DNA of 64,000 nt, taken from contig NZ_JARFVB010000002.1 of assembly GCF_029193885.1 (NCBI RefSeq), positions 310,001 to 374,000 on the forward strand, given 5' to 3'. This document shows positions 45,191 to 53,445 of this stretch, in pieces. Position 1 is the stretch's first letter. Each line of letters begins with the position of its first letter. Source of the DNA: Flagellimonas yonaguniensis. GTDB taxonomy: Bacteria; Bacteroidota; Bacteroidia; Flavobacteriales; Flavobacteriaceae. The notes beneath the pieces are model-generated. The model was not told the DNA's origin. It did not search any database and saw only the letters and a list, made by a program, of their open reading frames with translations. The position numbers and the translations under genes were made by a program.

Positions 45191-47273
45191 GTTCCAACTC
45201 CATTTTTCTGAACGTTTCCAAACGCTGCAGCACCGTTTTGGCATCTTCCAAATAGCTTTTTGCAAATGATTCGGATGGTTCGTTTTTGTTCAACTGAAGA
45301 GCTATTTTATCAAACCCGCCCTCTAAGGCAATTTTTCCTGTTCCCACATACAGCTTATCAAAATCCTTGATGATACTCGCATGGGTATTGGTCTTCACTT
45401 TTTCCGCGGTCAACAATGCCTTGGCAGAGTTTACAATGGACTGATAAGAATAGTAGATACTTGCCGCCCATTTGCCTTCTTTGATACCCTCTTCGGCACT
45501 TTCAATCTTCTCCTGGCTTTCAAAAAACAAGGTAGCCACGAGGTCTACAATAACCCCTGCACATTCCCCAATCCCTATCTCTTTTTTATATTTTTCCTCA
45601 TTGCCCCAGTCAATGAAATCTTCTTGGGTCAGGTTATCCACATCGGTCAATGGTTTAAGGAAGTCATAGAAATAAATCTGTCCCTTTTCCTCATAATAGT
45701 CAGTGAACGATGCTCCATTCCCGTTGGCTTCGAAGTCATCCAAAATAAGACGCAATGCTTGTGGCCCCCTTTTACTTGGAATCTTGGCCACTTTATCTGC
45801 AAACCTTGCTTTACCGTCGCCATAGTTTCCACCTCCCAACAAAACCTGAAGGGCTGGTGCCACCAATTTATCCTTAGTTCGAACAGACATGCCTTGAAAC
45901 CCGATATGGGCCATATTGTGCTGTCCACATGCATTCATACAACCACTGATCTTGATGACGACATCCGGGTTTTTGATGTACTGGGGGTATTCCGCTTTGA
46001 TAACCTTTTCCAACTCGTCTGCAATTCCCGTACTGCTGGCAATACCAAGATTACAGGTATCGGTTCCTGGACAGGCTGTAATATCCAAAGCCTTGTTATA
46101 ACCGGCTTCGGCGAAGCCCAGTTTTTTGAGTTCCTGATAAAAGAAAGGAACCAGTTCCTCCTTAACATAGGGTATCAATATGTTTTGCCTAAGTGACAAA
46201 CGAATCTCACCTGCGGCATAATCTTTCACCAATTTGGCCAACTCACGGGCTTTATCTGTATAGAAATCACCTAAAAGCACTTTAATACCGATGGCTACAT
46301 AGCCTTCTTGTTTTTGAGGAACCAGATTGGTCGACTTCCATTGTTCAAAAGCTTCTTGGTCTTCAATTGAAACTTCTGGCGTCTCAACCTCAGCGATATT
46401 TACTTTTGGATAATCCTCAAAGTTGATGGGATAGGTTTGATGGGGAACGGCGATTTGTTCTTCTTCCAACAATTGTTTAAATCCATCCAAACCAATATCC
46501 TTCAACAAAAATTTCATTCTGGCCTTGGCCCTACTCTTACGCTCCCCGTATCTATCAAACACGCGAATAACACCTTCCATTAATGGAATAATCTTATCGG
46601 TAGGCAAAAAGCCATAAAGCTCATCAGCGTGTCGCGGTTGAGAACCCAAACCACCAGCCAACATCACTTTAAAACCTCTTTCACCATCTTTTTCCTTGGC
46701 GATAAAACCAAGATCGTGCATGTAGGACAGTCCCGTATCTTCATCACTGGCAGAGAAGGAAACCTTGAACTTTCTTCCCATTTCCTGTCCGATCGGATTA
46801 CGTAGGAAATATTCAAAAACCGCTTGGGCATAGGGAGAAACATCAAATGGTTCATCCATATCGATTCCAGCCGTTTCACTTGCGGTTACGTTTCGAACTG
46901 TATTCCCACAGGCTTCACGTAGGGTTACTTGATCCTTTTCCAATTGCGCCCAAAGTTCCGGGGTACGTTCCAAATCCACATAGTGAATCTGGATATCCTG
47001 ACGGGTAGTGATGTGCAAACGCCCTCTGGAATATTCATCGGAAACATCGGCGATTCGAAACAACTGATTGGAGGTCACTTTACCGTAGGGCAACTTGATA
47101 CGAATCATTTGCACACCCTGTTGACGTTGTCCATAAACCCCACGGGCCAATCGAAGACTACGGAATTTTTCCTCATCCACTTCACCACCTTTGAACTGTC
47201 GGATTTTTTTCTCCAATTCGATGATGTCCTTTTCTACAACTGGATTTTCTATTTCTGTTCTAAAACTCTGCAT
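45183..47273 (-). CDS. Sulfite/nitrite reductase with C-terminal HEPN-like domain
   Basis: 696 residues. The sirohaem and 4Fe-4S enzyme has two ferredoxin-reductase-like halves: HITTRQDIQIHYV in the first, and cluster ligands CPGTDTC (C-x5-C) and CMNACGQHN (C-x3-C) about residues 400-450. It reduces sulfite to sulfide with six electrons. After residue about 575 an extra helical domain of about 115 residues (EGIKEGKWAASIYYSYQSIVNSAKALLTAEK...) resembles HEPN domains, without the Arg-x4-6-His nuclease motif. The 5' end has a copy of the candidate Rrf2 operator 11 bp from the ATG. Confidence 0.88.
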   Translation of the reverse strand: MQSFRTEIENPVVEKDIIELEKKIRQFKGGEVDEEKFRSLRLARGVYGQRQQGVQMIRIKLPYGKVTSNQLFRIADVSDEYSRGRLHITTRQDIQIHYVDLERTPELWAQLEKDQVTLREACGNTVRNVTASETAGIDMDEPFDVSPYAQAVFEYFLRNPIGQEMGRKFKVSFSASDEDTGLSYMHDLGFIAKEKDGERGFKVMLAGGLGSQPRHADELYGFLPTDKIIPLMEGVIRVFDRYGERKSRAKARMKFLLKDIGLDGFKQLLEEEQIAVPHQTYPINFEDYPKVNIAEVETPEVSIEDQEAFEQWKSTNLVPQKQEGYVAIGIKVLLGDFYTDKARELAKLVKDYAAGEIRLSLRQNILIPYVKEELVPFFYQELKKLGFAEAGYNKALDITACPGTDTCNLGIASSTGIADELEKVIKAEYPQYIKNPDVVIKISGCMNACGQHNMAHIGFQGMSVRTKDKLVAPALQVLLGGGNYGDGKARFADKVAKIPSKRGPQALRLILDDFEANGNGASFTDYYEEKGQIYFYDFLKPLTDVDNLTQEDFIDWGNEEKYKKEIGIGECAGVIVDLVATLFFESQEKIESAEEGIKEGKWAASIYYSYQSIVNSAKALLTAEKVKTNTHASIIKDFDKLYVGTGKIALEGGFDKIALQLNKNEPSESFAKSYLEDAKTVLQRLETFRKMELEHA

Positions 47274-47284
47274 ATTCTACTATT

Positions 47285-47301
47285 CCTATCTTTTTAATAG
47301 A
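47285..47301 (-). promoter_or_regulatory. Candidate operator, copy C (sulfite reductase gene)
   Basis: CCTATCTTTTTAATAGA on the plus strand, matching YCYATCKTTTTANTAGA. It lies 11 bp upstream of the sulfite reductase ATG, the same distance as copy B from cysH. Confidence 0.5.
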
Positions 47302-47336
47302 TTAATAAACAAAAATGATTTGGATATTATATCCAT

Positions 47337-47960
47337 CTATTGAAGATGAATGCCACACTCCCTGCTTTCCAAAGCTTTTACCGGATCAAAATATGTGCTG
47401 TTCTTAGGTAGGTTATGTGCATCTAAATAAGAATCCAGTTCTTCATCTGTCCAATAGTAAAAAGGGCTTATTTTGAGAATTCCATCTTTGCTATAACTTA
47501 AAATATCTTTAGAGCTTCTTAATTCGGTCTGGCGTATTCTAATGTTGGAAAACCAAATATCCGGTTTAAAATCCGCCAAAGCTCTTCGGAAAGGCTCAAG
47601 CTTCACAATCTCTGAGAATTCGGCATGCTCTGGCTGGTCTACCGAAGGAAATCCCAATCGATGTTCGGTAAAAGCCTTTGTTTCTTTTGGAACGTAAGTG
47701 TTTAGATTAAGATTGAGTAATGAAGTTAGATGCGAAGCATGCTCATAAGTTTCAGGTAGGTTATAACCTGTATCGCACCAAACCACATTGATACCGGGAT
47801 CTTCCAGACTAAATGTATTGAGTAGTACCGCAGAGTACTTCCCAAAGCTTGTGGTTACAATTCTTTTTTTCGACAATTGAAGAGCCCAACTGATAATTTC
47901 TTCAGGTGGTATACCCCTAAATTGCTTGTTGTAATAATCCAAATCAATATCGAGTGCCAT
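47337..47960 (-). CDS. cysH: Phosphoadenylyl-sulfate reductase
   Basis: 207 residues. It reduces activated sulfate to sulfite using thioredoxin. The TTSFGKYSAVLL segment is the modified PP-loop, WCDTGYNLPETYEH contacts the adenylate, and the C-terminal ECGIHLQ holds the catalytic Cys. The CC..CxxC ligands of the iron-sulfur APS reductases are absent, which points to PAPS as substrate. No cysD, cysN or cysC lies in the cluster. Two copies of the candidate operator lie upstream. Confidence 0.9.
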   Translation of the reverse strand: MALDIDLDYYNKQFRGIPPEEIISWALQLSKKRIVTTSFGKYSAVLLNTFSLEDPGINVVWCDTGYNLPETYEHASHLTSLLNLNLNTYVPKETKAFTEHRLGFPSVDQPEHAEFSEIVKLEPFRRALADFKPDIWFSNIRIRQTELRSSKDILSYSKDGILKISPFYYWTDEELDSYLDAHNLPKNSTYFDPVKALESRECGIHLQ

Positions 47961-47971
47961 AAAATATAAAG

Positions 47972-47988
47972 TCTATCGTTTTACTAGA
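47972..47988 (-). promoter_or_regulatory. Candidate operator, copy B (cysH)
   Basis: TCTATCGTTTTACTAGA on the plus strand; the ends TCTA/TAGA form a dyad. It lies 11 bp upstream of the cysH ATG. Confidence 0.5.
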
Positions 47989-48051
47989 GTTTTCAAAAAT
48001 AAAATTATTTTTTGGAAGAAAAACCAAAATGAAGTTTAAAATTACTTTTAT

Positions 48052-48068
48052 CCCATCGTTTTAGTAGA
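48052..48068 (-). promoter_or_regulatory. Candidate operator, copy A (rrf2-cysH gap)
   Basis: CCCATCGTTTTAGTAGA on the plus strand, 91 bp upstream of the cysH ATG and 66 bp past the rrf2 stop codon. Confidence 0.5.
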
Positions 48069-48134
48069 TTATATACAAATAAGGGTTGATTTTTAAAAAA
48101 ATCTTATTGAATAAGCATAAATTTTCAGAAACTT

Positions 48135-48545
48135 TTACAGCAAATCGGCCAGTGTATTGTTCCTATATACCTCTAATGCACTGTCCCTTACCTGCAACAT
48201 GAGTTTGTGAACGGAGCACTCATCCTCATCCGGGCAGTCGTCACATTTTTCGTAGAAGTTGAGGCTCACACAAGGTACCATAGCAATCGGGCCTTCCAGC
48301 ACTCGCATTACCGTGGTCATGTGGATTTCTTCGGGCTCCTTAATTAGGTAATACCCGCCCCCTTTTCCTTTTTTGGATCCCAAGAGGCCATTTCTTCGAA
48401 GGGTCAGCAAAATACTTTCCAGAAACTTTTGGGAAATATTCTCACATTTGGCAATTTCCGCAATCTGAACAGGCTCCCTGTCCTTAACTTTTGCGAGATA
48501 GGTAAGTGCTTTGAGTCCGTATTTTGTCTTCTTGGAGAGCATCAC
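48135..48545 (-). CDS. Rrf2-family transcriptional regulator
   Basis: 136 residues. Winged helix-turn-helix from the N-terminus (LSKKTKYGLKALTYLAKV, VQIAEIAKCENISQKFLESILLTLRRNGLLGSKKGKGGGYYL), then a C-terminal segment with Cys residues (VPCVSLNFYEKCDDCPDEDECSVHKL) of the type that holds an iron-sulfur cluster or senses thiols in IscR, CymR or NsrR. It lies in the methionine/sulfur cluster between metY/metZ and cysH, so a CymR-like sulfur regulator is likely. Effector unknown. Confidence 0.88.
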   Translation of the reverse strand: MMLSKKTKYGLKALTYLAKVKDREPVQIAEIAKCENISQKFLESILLTLRRNGLLGSKKGKGGGYYLIKEPEEIHMTTVMRVLEGPIAMVPCVSLNFYEKCDDCPDEDECSVHKLMLQVRDSALEVYRNNTLADLL

Positions 48546-48596
48546 ACGAATATAGGGAAAATTAGCAATTCACCTCTATTAAGCTGGTAATCGAAT

Positions 48597-49769
48597 TTAC
48601 CCTAAAGCCTGCTCGATATCCGCAATTATGTCATCAATATGTTCCAAGCCTACCGATACCCGAACCATTCCATCCGAAATTCCGACGGCATTGCGCTCTT
48701 CCGTGGTAAGCTTGCTGTGCGTTGTGGACGCTGGGTGTGTCACGATGCTTCGTGCATCCCCCAAATTAGCCGACAGGGACAATAATCGGATACTGTCAAA
48801 AAATTCCCGTCCTGCCTCCAGACCTCCTTTTACCTCAAAAGCAACCACACATCCCCCAGCTTTCATCTGCTTTTTGGCAATTTCGTGTTTTGGGTGTGAT
48901 TTCAAGAAAGGGTATTTTACCCACTCAACTTTATCATGCCCTTCCAGATATGTTGCCAATTTCAAAGCGTTTTCACAATGTCTATCCACCCGAATGGCCA
49001 AAGTTTCCAAACTTCTTGAAAGCACCCACGCATTAAAAGGCGACAACGCTGGTCCAGTTATTCGAGAAAAACGATAGACTTTATCCATCAAATCACCACT
49101 GCCCACCGTAATTCCGGCCAGTACTCGTCCTTGTCCGTCCATTAACTTTGTACCTGAGTGAATCACTAAATCCGCACCAAACTTTATGGGTTGTTGCAAG
49201 TAGGGCGTTGCAAAACAATTATCAATAATGAAAATGAGGTCATGTTTTTTGGCAATCTTCGCCAACATTTCCAAATCCAATACATCCACACCTGGGTTGG
49301 TCGGGGTTTCCGCATAAAGAATTTTGGTATTGGATTGAATCAATCCTTCAATTTGAGACAAATCATTGGCATCAAAATAGCTGGTCTCGATGTTCCATTT
49401 TGGAAAAAACTGAGTGAACAGGGTATGTGTGGAACCAAAAATACTTTTAGACGATATCACATGGTCACCAGCATCCAACAAGGCGGCCAAGGTGGAAAAC
49501 ACTGCAGCCATTCCTGAGGCATAGGCAAAACCATTCTCCGCACCTTCCATCTTGCATACTTTTTCAATAAGTTCGTTTGAATTGGGATTGGAGTATCTGG
49601 AATAAATATTCCGTTGCTTTTCTTCTGCAAAAGAAGCGCGCATATCCTCTGCATCTTCAAAAACAAAGCTGGATGTCATATAAATGGGGCTGGAATGCTC
49701 CAAATTTTGACTGCGCTCCATTTGCGTTCTTATCGCCTGTGTCTCGAATTTTTTGCCTTTACTGCTCAT
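48597..49769 (-). CDS. O-acyl-homoserine sulfhydrylase (Cys/Met PLP family)
   Basis: 390 residues, fold type I PLP enzyme of the trans-sulfuration family. Seen: YSRYSNPN, GFAYASGMAAV, FIIDNCFATPYLQQP and the Schiff-base Lys in LVIHSGTKLMDGQG. It makes homocysteine from acylated homoserine and sulfide (MetY/MetZ type). Sulfide from the downstream reductase and acyl-homoserine from the upstream fusion protein feed it. Its ATG overlaps the stop of the fusion gene by 4 bp. Cystathionine gamma-synthase activity is an alternative. Confidence 0.88.
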   Translation of the reverse strand: MSSKGKKFETQAIRTQMERSQNLEHSSPIYMTSSFVFEDAEDMRASFAEEKQRNIYSRYSNPNSNELIEKVCKMEGAENGFAYASGMAAVFSTLAALLDAGDHVISSKSIFGSTHTLFTQFFPKWNIETSYFDANDLSQIEGLIQSNTKILYAETPTNPGVDVLDLEMLAKIAKKHDLIFIIDNCFATPYLQQPIKFGADLVIHSGTKLMDGQGRVLAGITVGSGDLMDKVYRFSRITGPALSPFNAWVLSRSLETLAIRVDRHCENALKLATYLEGHDKVEWVKYPFLKSHPKHEIAKKQMKAGGCVVAFEVKGGLEAGREFFDSIRLLSLSANLGDARSIVTHPASTTHSKLTTEERNAVGISDGMVRVSVGLEHIDDIIADIEQALG

Positions 49770-52700
49770 ATCTTTTCTGCTATTCTTAAAATGTCACCAA
49801 ACACACCCCTTGCCGTTACTGCTGCCCCAGCTCCTGCTCCCTGAATCACCAAGGGATGCTCTCCGTAGGATTCTGTATATATCTCAATAATGGAATCAGA
49901 GCCTTTTACCTGTCCCAAAGCACTTCCTTTGGGCACTGAAACCAATTTTACCTCCAAAACTCCCTTGTCCTGTTGCAAATCACCATGCAAGTCGCCCACA
50001 TAGCGTAATACGTGACCTGCTTCTTGGTTCTCCTTGATTTCTTTATAAATGTTATCCATCTCCCCTATACGCTCCATGAATTTTTCAAAATCCAAGGTCT
50101 GTAACTCTTCGGGAATCAGATTTTGGACATCAATATCGGAAAACTCGTTCTGAAGATCTAATTCCCTGGCCAAAATCAACAACTTCCTTCCCACATCATT
50201 TCCAGACAAATCCTCCCTTGGGTCGGGTTCAGTAAATCCACTTTCCATGGCTTCCTTTACAATTTCTGAAAAGGAAATATCTTTCTCCGAAAAGGTATTG
50301 AAAATATAACTCAACGAACCCGAGAACACACCTTTTATTCGGGTAATATTCTCTCCGGACAGATGTAATAATTTAATGGTATCTATAAGTGGAAGACCTG
50401 CCCCTACATTGGTTTCGTACAGGTATTGCTTTTGATTATTATCCAAACATTTTCTAACCGATTTATATTTCTCAAAACTGAGCGTATTCGCAATTTTATT
50501 CGATGAAACCAAATCAAAACCATGCTCAATCAGTGGTTCGTATTGCTCTACAAATGTTTTGCTCGCCGTATTGTCCACCGCGATTAGGTTCTCCAAGTGA
50601 TGCTTTTTGGCAAATGCGGTTATATCTTCAATTTGATAGGGTCGCCCCTCTTTTTCCAAACGTTCTTTCCAATCCGAACCCACTCCTGAAGCATCCAAAA
50701 GTACTTTTCTTGAATTTGCAACAGCAAAAACCTTTAGGTCAATACTTTTTCGCTCTTCAATACTCTTTTCCGAGCCCAGAATCTGACTGATCAAAGTACC
50801 TCCCACGTTGCCATGACCAAATAAGGCCAGATTGATTTTCTTGGCAATACCGAAAATCTGTCCATGGATTACGTTGATGGCTTTGTGAAGATCGGATTTC
50901 TTTACCACCATACTCACGTTCTTCCCAGTTACCGTATTGTTGAACAAGAGCGGAATTATTTGATTTTTCGCCAAAGCATTGAATGGCTTGTGAAAACTGC
51001 TCAAATCCATCCCCACAATGGATATCACGGAAACATCTTTCACCACAGTGATTTGGTTAATATCTTGAGAAGAGTAATCGGTCTCGAATTCTTGGTCGAG
51101 TACTTTTTTGGCCTTTTCCGCTTTGGATTCGTCCACAACAAGACCAATACCCCGTTCGGACGAGCCTTGGCTAACAATACCCACACTGATACCATTTAGG
51201 CCCAATGCCCTAAAAATCCGCATGTCCACACCAACTTTACCAAGCAGTCCCCTACCCTCCAAATTGATGAGTGCCATGTTCTCCAGCACGGATAACGACT
51301 TTATTCCACCATTGTTGGTTTTTGGTCCAATCAAGGTACCCTCATTATCATCGTTGAAAGTATTGCAGATGCGCAACGGAATATTTTTCTCAATCAATGG
51401 GATAATGGTCTTCGCGTGCAAAATGTTGGCCCCAAAATTTGCCAACTCGTTGGCCTCACTGTATGATATCACATCTATCAGCTTCGCATCTTGCACCAAA
51501 TCTGGATTGGCCGTAAAAATGCCATCGACATGGGTGTAATTGATCAACTCGCCAGCATCCAGAAAATTGGCCAACAAGGCGGCGGAATAGTTACTTCCGT
51601 TTCTCCCTAAAGTTGTGGTTGAACCATCTCGATTGGAACCAATAAATCCAGTAACGATTGGAATGGTATCCTTTTCCAACTCATGGAAATATCGAAGCAC
51701 ATTTTCCTTGGATATCCCTTGATCCACTTCAGCATTGCTAAAGTTGTCATCGGTTGCAATCAACTTTCTTGAATCCAAAAGCTTTGCTTGTAATCCAGAT
51801 GCATTCAAAGAAGCGGTCACATACTTGGCAGACAACAGTTCTCCGAAGGACAATATCTCATCCTTGATCTTAAGACTGTAATCCCCTGTTAAGGAAACCC
51901 CGTTCAATATTTTCTCAATGGCGGCCAGTTCTTCATCAATATCCACACCATCGAAATTATTTTTCTGATAGTCTGCAAACTTTCCCAGATCAGCTTTGAA
52001 GTCAGCGCCCTTAGCTGCTTTTTCCAACAAATTTTCCAATTGGTCCGTTGCCTTGCCACGAGCAGAAACCACTACAGCAAAGTGTTCATCTTCTTCAAAC
52101 CTTTTGGTTATAATTTTCAATACACGCTGGATGCCTTCTCCATTGGCCAAGGATTTGCCTCCGAACTTCAAAATTTTTATACGCTCGGTATTCTTTTGGA
52201 AAACGCTCTCCAACAATTTCTCCAATTGTTCAAATTCCATCAAAAAGGCATCGTGACCATGTACGGATTGCACCTCACCATAAGTAACATTGGTGTTGGC
52301 CTGTGCCAACCGTTTAAACGTTTCCTTATTTTCTTCGGCAGTGAAGAACAAATCAGAGTTAACACCTATAATATGGATTTTGGTATCGCTTTCCTGCAAC
52401 GCTTTAAAAGCTTCTTCTCCATTTCTAGTGATATCGATGGATTTCAACAGTTGGTTCATCAACTTATAAGCTGACAACTGGAAACGTTCCTGTAATTTTT
52501 TACCGTGGTGCATCAACCAAGATTCCACGTTGAACACTTTCAACTCTTCGTTGGTGCTTCTTTTAAATCTTTCCTTGAACGATTCCGGGGTTCTGTAACA
52601 AAGCATCGCGTGCATCCGGGCATCGTGTACGGGCTGCTTGGAATTGACCAAGAACTGCTCTTGAATCTGGCAGTTGGCTATCAACCAATCCGTGGATTTC

Positions 52701-53149
52701 CAATCCGATGCAACAGGAATCAAATGTTCCGTAATATTTGGGTTGGTGGCCGTCATTTCCCAGGCAATACCACCTCCCAAGGAACCGCCGATAATGGCGA
52801 AGAGTTTATCAATTTCCAATTGCTCCAATCCCCAGAGAAATATTCTGGCCATATCGCCAGCCACAAAATCCTTATAGTTTTTGATGATGAAACCATCGAA
52901 GCCGTTCCCAGGAATATTAAAGGATAAAATGGTGTACTTCTCTGTATCGATGCATTTTCCGTCACCAATCAGATCGGACCACCATCCATCTTTTCCTGCC
53001 ACGTTGGAATTACCTGTGAGCGCATGGTTGACCAAAATAATGGGTGCAGTGTGCAAGGGTTTTCCAAAAGTCTGGTACGACAACTTTATATCCTGAACGG
53101 ACCCGCTCAATGTTTTAAAATCCGATATGGCCAAATGCCTTAAATCCAT
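49766..53149 (-). CDS. MetX-aspartokinase-homoserine dehydrogenase fusion
   Basis: 1127 residues, three enzymes in one chain. Residues 1-320 are a MetX-type homoserine O-acetyltransferase (HALTGNSNVAG at 42-52; nucleophile Ser123 in GGSLGGG; Asp266 in NSDLFF; His299 in HGHDAF). Residues 325-765 are an aspartokinase (KFGGKSL 328-334, then ACT region). Residues 771-1127 are a homoserine dehydrogenase (GHGNVGG 778-784, SSNKIANT, ETNVGAGLPLI, GFTEPDPREDLSG). The aspartokinase-dehydrogenase part is ThrA-like. The usual GGC motif of MetX is replaced by IPGNGFDG (79-86). It is first in the cluster, behind the second SAM-I riboswitch. Confidence 0.9.
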   Translation of the reverse strand: MDLRHLAISDFKTLSGSVQDIKLSYQTFGKPLHTAPIILVNHALTGNSNVAGKDGWWSDLIGDGKCIDTEKYTILSFNIPGNGFDGFIIKNYKDFVAGDMARIFLWGLEQLEIDKLFAIIGGSLGGGIAWEMTATNPNITEHLIPVASDWKSTDWLIANCQIQEQFLVNSKQPVHDARMHAMLCYRTPESFKERFKRSTNEELKVFNVESWLMHHGKKLQERFQLSAYKLMNQLLKSIDITRNGEEAFKALQESDTKIHIIGVNSDLFFTAEENKETFKRLAQANTNVTYGEVQSVHGHDAFLMEFEQLEKLLESVFQKNTERIKILKFGGKSLANGEGIQRVLKIITKRFEEDEHFAVVVSARGKATDQLENLLEKAAKGADFKADLGKFADYQKNNFDGVDIDEELAAIEKILNGVSLTGDYSLKIKDEILSFGELLSAKYVTASLNASGLQAKLLDSRKLIATDDNFSNAEVDQGISKENVLRYFHELEKDTIPIVTGFIGSNRDGSTTTLGRNGSNYSAALLANFLDAGELINYTHVDGIFTANPDLVQDAKLIDVISYSEANELANFGANILHAKTIIPLIEKNIPLRICNTFNDDNEGTLIGPKTNNGGIKSLSVLENMALINLEGRGLLGKVGVDMRIFRALGLNGISVGIVSQGSSERGIGLVVDESKAEKAKKVLDQEFETDYSSQDINQITVVKDVSVISIVGMDLSSFHKPFNALAKNQIIPLLFNNTVTGKNVSMVVKKSDLHKAINVIHGQIFGIAKKINLALFGHGNVGGTLISQILGSEKSIEERKSIDLKVFAVANSRKVLLDASGVGSDWKERLEKEGRPYQIEDITAFAKKHHLENLIAVDNTASKTFVEQYEPLIEHGFDLVSSNKIANTLSFEKYKSVRKCLDNNQKQYLYETNVGAGLPLIDTIKLLHLSGENITRIKGVFSGSLSYIFNTFSEKDISFSEIVKEAMESGFTEPDPREDLSGNDVGRKLLILARELDLQNEFSDIDVQNLIPEELQTLDFEKFMERIGEMDNIYKEIKENQEAGHVLRYVGDLHGDLQQDKGVLEVKLVSVPKGSALGQVKGSDSIIEIYTESYGEHPLVIQGAGAGAAVTARGVFGDILRIAEKI

Positions 53150-53162
53150 ATATACAGCAATA

Positions 53163-53175
53163 GACCCTGAGGGTC
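53163..53175. repeat. Short hairpin before the fusion gene start
   Basis: GACCCTGAGGGTC, a perfect palindrome with a one-base centre, 13 bp upstream of the ATG. It lies between the SAM-I aptamer and the start and may mask translation initiation. Confidence 0.4.
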
Positions 53176-53230
53176 AACAATTAATAAATAGTAAGGTTAT
53201 AAGAAAGAAGGGGCAGAAACTACCTGTGAT

Positions 53231-53332
53231 GTTATCTATTCCCAAAATGGGATAGAATGTAGCACCTTCATGACAAGCGTCAAGGGTTGCTAAGGCTTCA
53301 ACGGGTCTATTCCCTCCACCTTTCTTGATAAC
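53231..53332 (-). promoter_or_regulatory. SAM-I (S-box) riboswitch upstream of the methionine/sulfur cluster
   Basis: P1 arms GTTATC (53332-53327) and GATAAC (53236-53231), identical to those at metH. The core has CAAGAAAGGTGGAGGGA, GACCC-GTTGAAGCCTTAGCAACC and AAGGTGCTACATTC; P4 is TATCCC/GGGAATA. It controls the fusion gene and probably the whole cluster down to 43.3 kb. No poly-T terminator follows. Confidence 0.92.
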
Positions 53333-53347
53333 TAACAATACATGTTT

Positions 53348-53437
53348 GAACTTCGTGGGACAAATATACTGATGGAAAATTTGATTTTCCTAATCTTTTG
53401 GGAAATTTTCATCAATTGTCCTGCCCCACGAAACTCG
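53348..53437. repeat. Long imperfect inverted repeat
   Basis: TTCGTGGG (53352-53359) faces CCCACGAA (53425-53432), then ACAA/TTGT, then TGATGG-AAAATTT / AAATTTTCATCA inside. It fills the gap between the end of the CocE-type gene and the riboswitch; it may be a terminator-like structure or a small mobile repeat. Confidence 0.5.
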
Positions 53438-53445
53438 TTACTTTA

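Noticed and set aside
45191..45265. Upstream extension of cobA
   Set aside because: Lies in the sulfite reductase reading region and lacks family similarity; VVGAGPGD begins right after the ATG at 45190.
45381..46196. 271-codon plus-strand frame
   Set aside because: Antisense to the sulfite reductase gene with its cluster ligands; no motif.
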